From: a virus
DNA length: 46,152 nt
Virus record (IMG/VR): IMGVR_UViG_3300030104_005779
Span: 1 to 46,152 of that record
Direction: 5' to 3' (one strand)
Below the pieces are notes generated by a model that worked only from the letters and a program-made list of their open reading frames with translations, had not been told where the DNA came from and did not search any database. The translations under genes and the position numbers were made by a program. This document shows positions 1 through 9,767 of this stretch, piece after piece (the stretch's first letter is position 1; every line of letters begins with the position of its first letter).

Positions 1-101
1 CTTTACCAGAAATACTGCCGGTTTAAGTATGAGGAGAAAATAATGTCAAAAATATTTGAATATACAAATGATGTATCATTAAATAGATCAGCAAGAATTA
101 G
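1..101. repeat. Left copy of terminal redundancy
   Basis: Bases 4-101 are identical to 46055-46152. Extended to 1-101 versus 46052-46152 there is one mismatch (T at 3, A at 46054). The contig therefore closes on itself: either a circular or circularly permuted genome cut by the assembler, or short physical direct terminal repeats. The repeat covers the end of the tape measure gene and the start of the next gene, so it is not a separate non-coding end. Confidence 0.9.
2..43 (+). CDS. C-terminal end of tape measure protein (duplicate piece)
   Basis: This is the last 13 codons plus stop of the tape measure gene that is complete at 43971-46094, present again because of the terminal redundancy. 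The single mismatch changes a Tyr codon (TAT) to Phe (TTT) in the first codon. The stop overlaps the next ATG as TAATG. It is not a separate gene. Confidence 0.85.
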   Translation, partial: FTRNTAGLSMRRK

Positions 102-657
102 AAGATCAATATCTAATTCAGGTTATGCTAGACAGGAAAGAGGCAGTCCAACATTTTATTCTATGCAATTAAATTTACCTTTATTAACTAAAGCAAAATA
201 TGATGAAGTTGAAGCTGAATTATTAGGTTTAGAAGATGGTATTGATTTTAAAACAACAAGTATACCATCAATTATTAATTTAACTTTTGCTAATGGAAGT
301 ATAACTGCACAAACTGGTTTAACAATTACAGTTGTTAATGCTAATACAAGTGGAGTTAATGTTCAATTAGCTAATGTAGATAATTCAAGTAATGTTAAAG
401 CTGGTGATTTTATACAATTTAGTTCAAGTACAAAAGTTTATCAAATTAAAGAAGATGCAAATGCAAGTTCTAATATAATAACTTTTAAATTAATGACTGG
501 TGCAATTAATCCTATTGTAGCTGGTAATACTTTTACACTTGGTAGTGGTGTACAATTTAAAATGTTGTTAAATGGAAGACCCCCTGTAACTATTGTACCT
601 GGTCCAGGATTTAATTATTATCAATATGGAACTTTTAATTTTCAGGAGATATTATAA
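43..657 (+). CDS. Minor tail / distal tail protein
   Basis: This 204-residue protein directly follows the tape measure gene (TAATG overlap, leader GAGGAGAAAATA) and overlaps the next gene by one base. In siphophages and gene transfer agents this position holds the distal tail or DUF2460-type minor tail protein that joins the tube to the baseplate hub. The N-terminus (residues 1-75) is polar and may pack on the tube. The middle (about 80-170) is beta-rich with many Asn, Thr and Val, typical of a structural tail domain. I recognise no catalytic motif. Role is assigned mainly from gene order and composition. Confidence 0.6.
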   Translation: MSKIFEYTNDVSLNRSARIRRSISNSGYARQERGSPTFYSMQLNLPLLTKAKYDEVEAELLGLEDGIDFKTTSIPSIINLTFANGSITAQTGLTITVVNANTSGVNVQLANVDNSSNVKAGDFIQFSSSTKVYQIKEDANASSNIITFKLMTGAINPIVAGNTFTLGSGVQFKMLLNGRPPVTIVPGPGFNYYQYGTFNFQEIL

Positions 658-1244
658 TGGCTAGAACAATAGACGCAGTAACTTTAGCTGAAGCTCAAAG
701 TACTAAAACATATCCAATTCAATTAATTAAATTTCAAGTAACTAATAATAATGCTGATAGTTTATTTTTAAATACAGGTTATACAAATATTACATATAGT
801 GGTGATACATATTTACCTGGATCCAATATAATTGGTTTATCTGCTGTTGAAGAAACAAAAGATGTAAAAACAAATTCAGTTACTATACAATTAAACGGTA
901 TACCAAATACAATTATAGCTGCTTTAGAAAATGTAAATGCTATTGGTGGTATAGTTACAATATATCAAGCATTTTGGAATGAAGAAACTGGAGCAATTCA
1001 AGGTCAAGTATATCAAAAATGGCAAGGTATAATTAATTCACATGCCGTTGATGAAGAAAATGCTAAAAGTGGAGATGTTAATATAAGTGTTGAATGTAAA
1101 AATATAGTTGGTGCTATATTAAATACTAAATCAGGTAGATTTACATCTGATAGTTCATTTAAGGAACATAATAGTAATGATGCATCTATGGAATTTGTTG
1201 CCTCAATGGTTGACTTTAATCCAAGATTTGGTGCTGAACAATAA
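657..1244 (+). CDS. Tail hub-like protein (DUF2163-like N-terminal region)
   Basis: This 195-residue protein is the second gene after the tape measure, where RcGTA-type tails carry the DUF2163 hub protein. The sequence fits: an N-terminal segment on being applied to a substrate (TYPIQLIKFQV), then YSGDTYLPGSNIIGLS and a beta-rich stretch ending in a conserved-looking NPRFGAEQ. DUF2163 proteins are usually longer and carry a second domain, so this would be a short version or a relative. It starts at the ATG overlapping the previous stop and is followed within 14 bp by a GNAT-like gene. Function inferred from order. Confidence 0.6.
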   Translation: MARTIDAVTLAEAQSTKTYPIQLIKFQVTNNNADSLFLNTGYTNITYSGDTYLPGSNIIGLSAVEETKDVKTNSVTIQLNGIPNTIIAALENVNAIGGIVTIYQAFWNEETGAIQGQVYQKWQGIINSHAVDEENAKSGDVNISVECKNIVGAILNTKSGRFTSDSSFKEHNSNDASMEFVASMVDFNPRFGAEQ

Positions 1245-1258
1245 TAGGATAAAATATA

Positions 1259-1696
1259 ATGATAAGAATAGGAGAAAATAAAGACGTTGAACAAGGTGTA
1301 AAATTGCTTGAACAACATAGAAAAGAATTTGATTTTGGTAAATTTAAAGAAGATAATACAGAATATTATACAGGTTTATTTAAAGCAATAGCTAAAGATA
1401 GAACTTCTATAATATCACAAGATAATAATGAATATAATGGAATGATAATGGGTCTTAAATTCCCAAATTTACTAAATCCACATTTAATACAATTACATGT
1501 TTTAATAACATGGGTACATCCTGATAAGAGAGGATCTTCTATTTTTTATAGAATGCATAAAGCATTTGAAAAAATGGTAAAAGAAAATCATAAAGAGGTA
1601 AAAGAAATAATTTATTATTCAATACCAACAACAAATATTAATTTTAATAAATTGAACTATAAAGAATTTCAATCAATGTATAAAAAGGAAATTTAA
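1259..1696 (+). CDS. GNAT-like acetyltransferase in tail module
   Basis: This 145-residue protein looks like a small GNAT fold enzyme. Residues about 60-75 form the beta strands and 80-100 (LHVLITWVHPDKRGSS) resemble motif A, with a P-loop-like DKRGSS followed by a long helix (FYRMHKAFEKMV) that would bind acetyl-CoA. The expected strand-helix C-terminus follows. It sits between the tail hub gene and the long tail-tip protein, the slot usually filled by an NlpC/P60 cell-wall peptidase in GTA-like tails. It may modify a tail protein or assist assembly; the substrate is unknown. The GNAT call rests on motif A and length only. Confidence 0.55.
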   Translation: MIRIGENKDVEQGVKLLEQHRKEFDFGKFKEDNTEYYTGLFKAIAKDRTSIISQDNNEYNGMIMGLKFPNLLNPHLIQLHVLITWVHPDKRGSSIFYRMHKAFEKMVKENHKEVKEIIYYSIPTTNINFNKLNYKEFQSMYKKEI

Positions 1697-1698
1697 TT

Positions 1699-4275
1699 AT
1701 GGCAGCTGCTGCTCCTGTTATTACAATTTTAACGTCAAGTACGGTTACTGGAATGATAGCTAGATTTGCGTTATCAGTTGCAGTTTCATTTATTGCAAAT
1801 AAATTATTTGCTCCAGATATTCCTTCAGGCCCAGGACAAATGGAACAATCTCCGGATCAAGGAGTTAGACAAAGAATTGCTTCAAATCCTGGTAATAAAT
1901 TACCTATTTTATATGGAGATACAAGAGTATTTGGTTCAATTACATTTGCTGATATAACATCTGATAATCAAACAATGGCATTTATAATTTCATTATGTGA
2001 AGGACCAATTGAACAAATTGGACAAATATGGTGGGATGATTTTAGATTAACTTTAGATAGTGATGGTAATGTAACAAATGCAACAGATTCACAAGGTGGA
2101 ACTGATGATTTTTTAAATGGAAATTTAACAGTTAAAAAATTTAAATCAGGTGGAAGATGTTCTCCTATGGAAACATTTTCAACTAAATGGAATACTAATG
2201 CTGCAAATAGAACAATGCCTAATGTTGCATATTTATATGTAGAATTAAAATATAATAGAGATGAATCTGTAACTGGTTTAACAAATAAATTAGGTGCAGA
2301 AGTAAAAGGTAAATTAATTAGAACATTTGATTCATCTGGTAATTTATCAACTGGTACATCATATTCAAATAATCCGTCTGAATGTTTATTAGATTATTTA
2401 ACTAATAATATTTATGGTTGTGGTGATGTAATGGCTGATACTGATATTGATTTACCTACATTTTATGCTCATAAACAATTTTGTGATACACAAATTACAC
2501 ATACAGATAAAAATGGTAGTTCTACAACAGCTAAAAGATATACAACTAATGGTGCAATTAATACTTTTGATGAAAGAGATTTAAATGTTTCTGATTTAGT
2601 TATTTGTTCTCAAGCTATATTTTCTTATCATTTAGGTAAATTTCAAGTTATTTCTGATACTACAGGATCATCTATAATGTCATTTAATGATAATAATATA
2701 TACGGTGATGTTACAATAGTTAATGACGGTTTTAATAGTGCATTAAATAAAATGAATATTTCATTTAGCTCTTATGATCAAAAATATCAAGATGATCAAG
2801 TATTTTTAAATTTAGCTAATAATCAAAAATCATTTAATGAACCTGAATTAGTTCAAGATACAAGATTTAAATTTATAAATAATAATATTATGGCTGAAAG
2901 AATTGGTCATATTATTGTTAAAAAATCTAGAGATAATTTAATTTGTTCATTTAAAACAGATACAAGAGCATTAGCATTACAAGTTACAGATATAATATCA
3001 GTTACAAATAGTACTTATGGTTTTACTAATAAATTATTTAAAATTAATTCTATAACTGAAGCTGATATGAATGAAGATGGTGTTTCAGGATATCTTATTA
3101 CTGCTCAAGAATATAATGCAGATGCATATACTGAAGAAGCATTAACAGAATTTCAAACAGCACCTAATACAAATTTAGCTAATCCAAGAAATTTTGGAGC
3201 AATTACAGATTTAACATCAATTAGTAATGATACAGATTCTACTACTCCATTTGTTCAATTAAGATGGACTGTACCAACTGGATTAACAGAAACATTTGAA
3301 ATATATATTGGAGATAGTGTTAATAATGCTATTGCTGATAGAGAATTTAATATTTCATTTAGAACATCAACAGGTCCATTTACTGAGGGTGCAACAGTAA
3401 TACATAAAGTATTTGATATAGATTTTACAGATACATTAGTATTTTGGGTAAGGCCAATTAATCAGTTTGCAAGAGGAGCATTTTCTAATGCTTACGATTT
3501 TGGTAAATTTAGACCAGGATCTGGTGGTATTACTTCAGGTGTTTCTGGAGTTATTGTAGATCCAAATGATACAAAAAATCCTTATGGTGTTGTAAATAGA
3601 TATACTCAAATTAGATATGGGGATAGTAATACAGGATCTAATATGAGAGATGGTTTTACAGATATTAATGCTGTTCAACAAATAGGTTATGCAGGATCAA
3701 CAATTAATACAATTACTAGAACCGGTGGATCTGATGGTTCAGGATCTATTACATTTCCTACAAATTTTAATTCTGGTACAGCAACAACAGAAGAACAACA
3801 ATTAAGTTTTACAGGAACAAGAGGTAATGTAACACAAAAAGAATTATTACATATTAATTTAGCTGATGATATACAAAATACTACAGTTAGAAAAGCAATC
3901 AATAATGCTTCAGATTGGAATGCAACAGGTTTTTTAGTTGCTGATAGTTCAAATAATAGTGTTAAAGTTAATGGAACTTTAGAATTAGCTTCATTAGTAG
4001 CAGGAGGTGTTTCAAATGGTTTTGGAAGATCCGTATGTATAGGAACTTCAACTATTTATGTAATGTCTAATACTGAATTATTTTCATTTAGATTAACTAC
4101 AAATACTTGGTCACATTATGCTACAACAAATTCAGGTGGAGTTCAAAACTTTAATGTTTCTGCTATGGGAGATGATGTTTTACTTTATAATAGCTCAACT
4201 ACTGAAGGTCAAATATGGAGTTATTTCTTAATTCCTCCTACAACAGGAGCACAAGGGGGCGCACAGTTTAACTAA
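1699..4275 (+). CDS. Tail tip / host-specificity protein (lambda J-like)
   Basis: At 858 residues this is the largest tail gene and sits in the J position after the hub genes. The N-terminus has a hydrophobic stretch (residues about 12-38) and then a conserved early block (NPGNKLPILYGDTRVFGS, then CEGPIEQIGQIWWDD) typical of tail-tip attachment proteins. Residues about 510-610 look like a fibronectin III-type domain (WTVPTGLTETFEIYIGD). The C-terminal third is a variable region that may contact the host. The last residues are GAQGGAQFN, a motif shared with two downstream fibre genes. The stop overlaps the ATG of the next gene. Confidence 0.8.
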   Translation: MAAAAPVITILTSSTVTGMIARFALSVAVSFIANKLFAPDIPSGPGQMEQSPDQGVRQRIASNPGNKLPILYGDTRVFGSITFADITSDNQTMAFIISLCEGPIEQIGQIWWDDFRLTLDSDGNVTNATDSQGGTDDFLNGNLTVKKFKSGGRCSPMETFSTKWNTNAANRTMPNVAYLYVELKYNRDESVTGLTNKLGAEVKGKLIRTFDSSGNLSTGTSYSNNPSECLLDYLTNNIYGCGDVMADTDIDLPTFYAHKQFCDTQITHTDKNGSSTTAKRYTTNGAINTFDERDLNVSDLVICSQAIFSYHLGKFQVISDTTGSSIMSFNDNNIYGDVTIVNDGFNSALNKMNISFSSYDQKYQDDQVFLNLANNQKSFNEPELVQDTRFKFINNNIMAERIGHIIVKKSRDNLICSFKTDTRALALQVTDIISVTNSTYGFTNKLFKINSITEADMNEDGVSGYLITAQEYNADAYTEEALTEFQTAPNTNLANPRNFGAITDLTSISNDTDSTTPFVQLRWTVPTGLTETFEIYIGDSVNNAIADREFNISFRTSTGPFTEGATVIHKVFDIDFTDTLVFWVRPINQFARGAFSNAYDFGKFRPGSGGITSGVSGVIVDPNDTKNPYGVVNRYTQIRYGDSNTGSNMRDGFTDINAVQQIGYAGSTINTITRTGGSDGSGSITFPTNFNSGTATTEEQQLSFTGTRGNVTQKELLHINLADDIQNTTVRKAINNASDWNATGFLVADSSNNSVKVNGTLELASLVAGGVSNGFGRSVCIGTSTIYVMSNTELFSFRLTTNTWSHYATTNSGGVQNFNVSAMGDDVLLYNSSTTEGQIWSYFLIPPTTGAQGGAQFN

Positions 4276-4799
4276 TGGCAATATTAACAACATTATCAAA
4301 TTTTGATATTAGCAACAATATAGTAGATTCAAATGAAAATATTATTGTCTGGTATAATGGAACTAAAATAAAATATTATCACAGATATGAACAAGTAACT
4401 ACTGAAGTAGAAACTATTAATGGTGTTATATCAATTAAAATTTTAAGTGATACTAATATAAAAATAACTACAGCTTCAAAAGTTAGAGAATTAATTTTAA
4501 CAAGACCCGGTACAACAAATACATATACACTTACATTAGATAATAATTATTCTACTGCTAATAATGGTTTAACTTGGTCTTTAACTTTAACAGATTATGG
4601 ACTTTTAACAGGAAATATAGGTTCATCTGTTAATAATACGGCTACGGCTGTAGCTTCAGCAATTAATAATTTAACTAATTTTACTGCTAGTGCTAACAAT
4701 AATGTAATTACTTATACTAATTCAGCTTCACAAATTGTTGCTACAAGTTCAATAAACTTTACTTTATCAACTGCACAAGGTGGCGGACAATTTAACTAA
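4275..4799 (+). CDS. Small tail fibre-associated protein
   Basis: A 174-residue protein starting in the stop codon of the tail-tip gene (TAATG), so probably translationally coupled. The first half is polar. Residues about 85-165 form a beta-rich unit (TYTLTLDNNY..., then TAVASAINNLTNFTASANNN) like the repeating units of the 713-residue fibre that follows. It ends AQGGGQFN, nearly the same C-terminus as the tail-tip and collagen-like fibre proteins. Likely a virion fibre or tip accessory; the exact role is unknown. Confidence 0.6.
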   Translation: MAILTTLSNFDISNNIVDSNENIIVWYNGTKIKYYHRYEQVTTEVETINGVISIKILSDTNIKITTASKVRELILTRPGTTNTYTLTLDNNYSTANNGLTWSLTLTDYGLLTGNIGSSVNNTATAVASAINNLTNFTASANNNVITYTNSASQIVATSSINFTLSTAQGGGQFN

Positions 4800-4814
4800 T
4801 AAAAGGAATTAAAA

Positions 4815-6956
4815 ATGGCAGCAACTAGTTCTGTTTATGCAAATGCAGGAACTTGGGCAGGATCTGATATTATTACAGCTACTATGAGAAATAGTTTAAA
4901 TAATATTCATCCTATAAGTACTACTTCTGTTATTGCAGTAAATACTACAAATACACAAGTATATACTGATAATGGATCCGGTACATATGTTTCTCAACAA
5001 ACTTATTCAGATACAGGTGATATTTTTGGTTTTGGAAAAGAATTTATTTTAAATAATAATTTATATATTTATAACAGCCCTGAGCCAAATGCAAACACAA
5101 GATGGAGTACAGGTACAAATACTAAATATTCAATAAGCTTAGGATCATTAGGTTATATAACTAATAATACATTTTCAAATAATATTGGTGTTATTGATGC
5201 ATTAAATGAAATTAGAACAGCAGTATTAGGTTTAAATATAAGTGGATTATCAGTTTCATTACCTAATTATGTATTAGATATAAATCCTGATAGTGGACTT
5301 GTTGATTTTTCAGGTTATGGTATAGTAATTAATACAGGTACTACTACAAATGAAACTACATCTTTTACAATTAATGATGTAGCTGGTGATGGTTCAAATA
5401 TTATTTATAATTATGAATATGAAACAGATGGTGGTGGTGCTGGAGCAGCAACAACTATATCTTTAACTGAACCTGATGGTACAGGAACTTATACATTAAA
5501 TGTTGCTGCTGATCTTGAAACAGACGATCAATCAGCTACTATTGGAGCAGATTTAATTGCATTAGTAAATAATAATACAGAATCTCCTAATAATTATACT
5601 GCTACATATGATAATACTGCTAAAAAAATTACATTTACATCAACAACTACATTTGATTCAGTTCCTAGTCAATTATGGACTGCTACAGTAAATAATAATA
5701 ATGTTAGTGGTACTAATGCAGGAAATATAGTTTTTGGAACATCTACAATATCAAGATCGGGTACATTAGGATCAACATATAATATTACTGCTCCTGATTT
5801 ATTTACTAAAACTATTAATGGTACTCCACTATTTAGTGAAATTACATTTACTGGTGGAACACAACAATCATTTTCAAATAATTTAAATGCTACTGCTGCT
5901 GCTCTTGAATTTAAAAATGCATTAAATGCTTCTTTAAATGGTTTTATGACTGCAACAATAGATTCAGGTGATTCAAAAATAGTAAATTATACTACAACAA
6001 TTCAAGATGATATTGGATTAGATTTTACTTTTTCTAATTCAAATATTACAAAAAGTATTACACAAGGAAGTTTAGGAACTACTCAAACAAATATTAATAA
6101 TGCTGGTAAAACTAATGTTCAAGTAACTAAACCAGGAAGTACTTCAGCTGATTATAATAAAAATTTTGTTGGTTTTGTTCCAACATTACCTGGTGCTGTA
6201 AATACAATAGCTGATGTAGTAGAAAATATTAATACAAATATAACTGATTGGACTATTGAAAAAGATCAACCAGTTGCTAATCAAATTAGGTTTACTTCAG
6301 TTGGTGCTGGTTATTATGGAGATTTATATAAATTAAATGTAACTAATAATACCGCTACTGGAACAACATTAGGTAATTTTTCAACAGGTGTTGGTAATGC
6401 TACAATTACTGAAGCAGGTTCAGCTGTTCCAAATTATTATGGTTTAAGATCTGTAACTTTAGCTAATAAAGATGTATTTTCAAATACTGCCACAGATTAT
6501 TCTTGGTTTGAAACTACTAAAAATAGTTTAAATACTATATTACCAAGTTATAAAGTAGCTACTATAAAAACTCCAGAATTTAAATTTGATGGATTTTCAA
6601 ATAGTGCTGCTGCAATAGCTACTGGATATTTTGCTATAACAGCTAATTCTAATGGTCAATATGTTATTGATACTGATACACTTACTTCAAGTGAAATATC
6701 TAATATACCAGTTGATCAATCTAATAATACAATAAATGGATCTGAAATGGTTTATTTTTCTACAAAATTATATTTAGCATATCGAGTAAATAATAACAGT
6801 GAAATTACTGGTTTGTCACTAGGAGCTTCAAATTCTGGTGCTACAATTTATACTAATCCGGGAACTACTTATACTATAACAGATAGTAATGGTGATGCTT
6901 TAGTTGCATCTTATATTTACAAATGGAATGGTTCAGCTTGGGTTAAAGAAACTTAA
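4815..6956 (+). CDS. Tail fibre protein with beta-rich repeats
   Basis: A 713-residue Asn/Thr/Ser-rich protein with ribosome-binding site AAAGGAATTAAAA ahead of the ATG. Three loosely similar beta/alpha units follow one another: about 200-295 (TYTLNVAADLETDD...ADLIALVNNN), about 335-405 and about 455-510 (NTIADVVENINTNITDW). This unit shape (strand, helix with Ala/Asn, strand) is common in phage fibres and sheath-like proteins. No enzyme motif is seen. Position among fibre genes supports a long host-contacting fibre. It lacks the GGxQFN tail found in its neighbours. Confidence 0.65.
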   Translation: MAATSSVYANAGTWAGSDIITATMRNSLNNIHPISTTSVIAVNTTNTQVYTDNGSGTYVSQQTYSDTGDIFGFGKEFILNNNLYIYNSPEPNANTRWSTGTNTKYSISLGSLGYITNNTFSNNIGVIDALNEIRTAVLGLNISGLSVSLPNYVLDINPDSGLVDFSGYGIVINTGTTTNETTSFTINDVAGDGSNIIYNYEYETDGGGAGAATTISLTEPDGTGTYTLNVAADLETDDQSATIGADLIALVNNNTESPNNYTATYDNTAKKITFTSTTTFDSVPSQLWTATVNNNNVSGTNAGNIVFGTSTISRSGTLGSTYNITAPDLFTKTINGTPLFSEITFTGGTQQSFSNNLNATAAALEFKNALNASLNGFMTATIDSGDSKIVNYTTTIQDDIGLDFTFSNSNITKSITQGSLGTTQTNINNAGKTNVQVTKPGSTSADYNKNFVGFVPTLPGAVNTIADVVENINTNITDWTIEKDQPVANQIRFTSVGAGYYGDLYKLNVTNNTATGTTLGNFSTGVGNATITEAGSAVPNYYGLRSVTLANKDVFSNTATDYSWFETTKNSLNTILPSYKVATIKTPEFKFDGFSNSAAAIATGYFAITANSNGQYVIDTDTLTSSEISNIPVDQSNNTINGSEMVYFSTKLYLAYRVNNNSEITGLSLGASNSGATIYTNPGTTYTITDSNGDALVASYIYKWNGSAWVKET

Positions 6957-7016
6957 AAAATATAAATATATGTCCACAGATATATATTTACTCATAACTA
7001 ACCTACAGGAGATAAT

Positions 7017-7466
7017 ATGAGAATATCAAATATACAAAATTACTTAGGAGGAGCAGATAATATTATTGCTCGAGAAGTAGCTGAAGGTAATTCATTTTTA
7101 ATGTCAATAGAAGATGGAACTATAGATTTTAGTTCTGCATCTACTACTTTTGATATAAAAGCTGATTTATTTGAAGCAACCGTAACAAGGAAAAGAGGAT
7201 CTATTGTAATTGATTCATTAACACCAGTTTCGGGTTCAAATCAACATACATATACAAAAACTGAATTGGTTCATAATACTGGTACTGCTGGTAAATTTGA
7301 ATTATTGGTTCCAAGTACATTATTATCAGATCAAGGAAGCTATACTTCTACGCCTGATGATGCAACACCATATATTGTTGTTATGAAAGTACAATGGGCA
7401 CAAGGTACACCTACAGTTAAAAATTCTATAAGGTTTGTATTTGTAATAAGATATCAACCTCAATAA
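7017..7466 (+). CDS. Putative tail fibre assembly or baseplate wedge protein
   Basis: A 149-residue protein between two fibre genes, preceded by a strong site (ACAGGAGATAAT). It has a beta-sandwich look: [23 protein letters not shown], then a hairpin-rich half ending in the strands [13 protein letters not shown]. Similar small proteins in marine phages sit beside fibres. No catalytic motif is present. Structural role is inferred from location. Confidence 0.5.
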   Translation: MRISNIQNYLGGADNIIAREVAEGNSFLMSIEDGTIDFSSASTTFDIKADLFEATVTRKRGSIVIDSLTPVSGSNQHTYTKTELVHNTGTAGKFELLVPSTLLSDQGSYTSTPDDATPYIVVMKVQWAQGTPTVKNSIRFVFVIRYQPQ

Positions 7467-7479
7467 AGGAACAAATAAT

Positions 7480-9687
7480 ATGACAATTAAAATAGATGGA
7501 ACAACTTCAACTATAACTGTTTCAAAACAAACAGGTCCAACTGGCCCACAAGGTCCGCAAGGCCCAACAGGTCCACAAGGTCCACAGGGTGATAAAGGCG
7601 ATACTGGTTTAACAGGTCAAACAGGACCAACTGGTAATCAAGGTTCACAGGGTACACAAGGTATTCAAGGTATTGTTGGACCAACAGGCCCACAAGGTGC
7701 TACAGGTCCACAGGGGCCTGCAGGTACAGTAAATACTAGTACAGTAAATGGACTTATTGATACACGTGTAAATAAATCATTTGTTGATGCTTTAAATGTT
7801 GATGCAGATACTTTAGATGGTATTAATAGTACAGCATTTGAACAAACTTCTAATAAAAATCAAAATAATGGATATGCTGGTTTAGATAGTGCTGGTAAAG
7901 TTGCAACTGCACAATTACCTAGTTATGTAGATGATGTAGAGGAATATGCTAATTTTGCTGCATTTCCAGGTACAGGTGAAACAGGAAAAATATATATTGC
8001 TATTGATACAGGAGATGTTTATAGATGGTCAGGAAGTGCATATGTACAAATAAATGATGCTGTAACTTCTGCTGATCAAGCAACAAAATTAGCGACTGCT
8101 AGAAATATTACTTTAACAGGACCAGTAACTGGAACTGCAAGTTTTGATGGTACTGCTAATGCTGGTATTTCAACTTCATTAGATTTATCTTCTAAATCAA
8201 CTTCTGATTTATCTGAAGGATCAAATAAATATTATACTGATGCTAGAGTTCAAACAAAAATTGATGCCAATTCAGCTGGTTTTATAACAGCAAGTTCATC
8301 AAGTGCACTTACAAATAAAACTGGTGCTATATCACAATGGACAAATGATAGTGCATATTTAACTTCAGTACCAGCTCAAACTTTTACTTCATTAACAGGT
8401 AAACCAACAACAATTGCAGGTTATGGAATAACTGATGCTGTAACAGCAACTAGTTCAACAGCATTTACAAATAAAACAGGTGCTATTAGTCAATGGACTA
8501 ATGATGCTGGTTATATAACAAGTGAAACTGATAGTCAAACATTAACTTTTAGTGATCCAAATTTATCAATATCAGGTGGTAATTCTGTAGATTTAAGTGC
8601 ATTAACACCAACATCTTTGGCATTTAGTGCAATTACTTCAAAACCAACAACAATAGCTGGTTATGGAATTACAGATGCTTTAGCTATAGGTACAAGTGCT
8701 ACAACTGCAATGGCAGGTAACACAACATTTGCTTTTGCAGATATTACAAGTAAACCTACTACATTAGCTGGATATGGTATTACAGATGGATATACTAATG
8801 CTAATGCTATAGCCGCTGTTACTGGATCTAATTTAGATATGGGCAGTAATAATGTTACTACAACAGGTAAAGTATTATTTGCAAATATGTATTCTGCTGA
8901 AGTAGACTTACCAAATGCTACAACTTATCACGGTATGTTTGCTCATGTTCATGGAACAGGTAAAGGTTATTTTGCACATGGTGGTAATTGGATTAAATTA
9001 ATAGATGAAACAAGTTCAGATACTGATGATTTAACAGAAGGAACAACTAATAAATATTATACTGATGCAAGGGTTGATGCTAGAATAGCTGCTGGAGGTT
9101 CTAATCCAACAATTAGTAATATTTCTCCAACAACAATTAGTAATTCTGCATCTACAATTACAGTTACAGGAGCTAATTTTGATGTTGGTTCACAAGTAGA
9201 ATTTATAAATACTTCTACTGGTATTTGGTATCCTGCTACAACTGTTACATATAATAATAGCACATCATTAACTGTTACAATTACTTTATCTGTTGATGCT
9301 CAATATAGAATGAGGGTTGAAAACGGAACTGGTAAAGCAGTTATATCAAGTGCTAATATTTTAACTGTATCTGATGCACCTACATGGTCAACAAGTGCAG
9401 GTAGTTTAGGTTCTTTTGCTGGAGGTTTTTCTGGTACAATTGCAACTCTTTCTGCTTCTTCAGATAGTGCTGTAACATTTAGTGAAGTTGGATCTAATTT
9501 ATCCGGTGCTAATGTTACTTTATCTTCTGCTGGTGTTTTAGCTACTACAGACTTTGATAATTCAAATACAAGTGCAACAACACATAATTTTACAGTTAGA
9601 GCAACCGATGCTGAAAACCAAACAGCTGATAGATCATTTAGTTTTGCTTCAACATTTGGTTCTACAGGGGGCGGACAGTTCAATTAA
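7480..9687 (+). CDS. Collagen-like tail fibre with IPT/TIG-like domain
   Basis: A 735-residue fibre with clear domains. Residues 19-81 are 21 uninterrupted Gly-X-Y triplets (collagen-like rod). Residues about 150-200 form a small domain ([22 protein letters not shown]). Three copies of the fibre unit with KPTT(I/L)AGYGITD lie at about 300, 385 and 430. Two copies of the NKYYTDARV spacer lie at about 247 and 523. Residues about 545-630 look like an IPT/TIG immunoglobulin-like domain ([24 protein letters not shown]) and about 635-725 like a cadherin-type domain. It ends STGGGQFN. Probably a trimeric side or tip fibre that binds the host surface. Confidence 0.8.
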   Translation: MTIKIDGTTSTITVSKQTGPTGPQGPQGPTGPQGPQGDKGDTGLTGQTGPTGNQGSQGTQGIQGIVGPTGPQGATGPQGPAGTVNTSTVNGLIDTRVNKSFVDALNVDADTLDGINSTAFEQTSNKNQNNGYAGLDSAGKVATAQLPSYVDDVEEYANFAAFPGTGETGKIYIAIDTGDVYRWSGSAYVQINDAVTSADQATKLATARNITLTGPVTGTASFDGTANAGISTSLDLSSKSTSDLSEGSNKYYTDARVQTKIDANSAGFITASSSSALTNKTGAISQWTNDSAYLTSVPAQTFTSLTGKPTTIAGYGITDAVTATSSTAFTNKTGAISQWTNDAGYITSETDSQTLTFSDPNLSISGGNSVDLSALTPTSLAFSAITSKPTTIAGYGITDALAIGTSATTAMAGNTTFAFADITSKPTTLAGYGITDGYTNANAIAAVTGSNLDMGSNNVTTTGKVLFANMYSAEVDLPNATTYHGMFAHVHGTGKGYFAHGGNWIKLIDETSSDTDDLTEGTTNKYYTDARVDARIAAGGSNPTISNISPTTISNSASTITVTGANFDVGSQVEFINTSTGIWYPATTVTYNNSTSLTVTITLSVDAQYRMRVENGTGKAVISSANILTVSDAPTWSTSAGSLGSFAGGFSGTIATLSASSDSAVTFSEVGSNLSGANVTLSSAGVLATTDFDNSNTSATTHNFTVRATDAENQTADRSFSFASTFGSTGGGQFN
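7534..7722 (+). repeat. Collagen-like Gly-X-Y coding repeat
   Basis: The bases encode 21 consecutive Gly-X-Y triplets, mostly GPT, GPQ and G-Q types. The codons vary (GGT, GGC, GGA), so the repeat is kept by selection on the protein rather than by recent DNA duplication. Phage fibres use such segments as triple-helical rods. Confidence 0.85.
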
Positions 9688-9767
9688 TGAATAAAATTAA
9701 AAAAGGAATAAAAAATATAATGAAAAAAATAATAAAAATATTAAATCAAGTAATGGGGGTTAACTAA
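9687..9767 (+). CDS. Tiny cationic peptide or coupling ORF between fibre genes
   Basis: A 26-residue reading frame that begins in the stop of the collagen-like fibre (TAATG) and ends in the start of the next gene (TAATG). The peptide (starting [14 protein letters not shown]) is amphipathic and strongly basic. It may be a real peptide, or simply keep ribosomes moving across the gap so that the lectin-like gene is translated by coupling. Low complexity AT-rich sequence could produce such a frame by chance; the double TAATG is the only support. Confidence 0.35.
   Translation: MNKIKKGIKNIMKKIIKILNQVMGVN

Noticed and set aside
1013-1318. Antisense frames over tail, fibre and terminase genes (for example 1013-1318, 9300-9683, 30370-30723)
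   Set aside because: They mirror real genes with strong coding signals, lack ribosome sites and show compositions typical of reverse reading of AT-rich codons.
6985-7011. Degenerate promoter-like match before the 7017 gene (ACTAACCTACAGGAG)
   Set aside because: It matches only part of the six-copy motif and overlaps the ribosome-binding site, so similarity is probably accidental.
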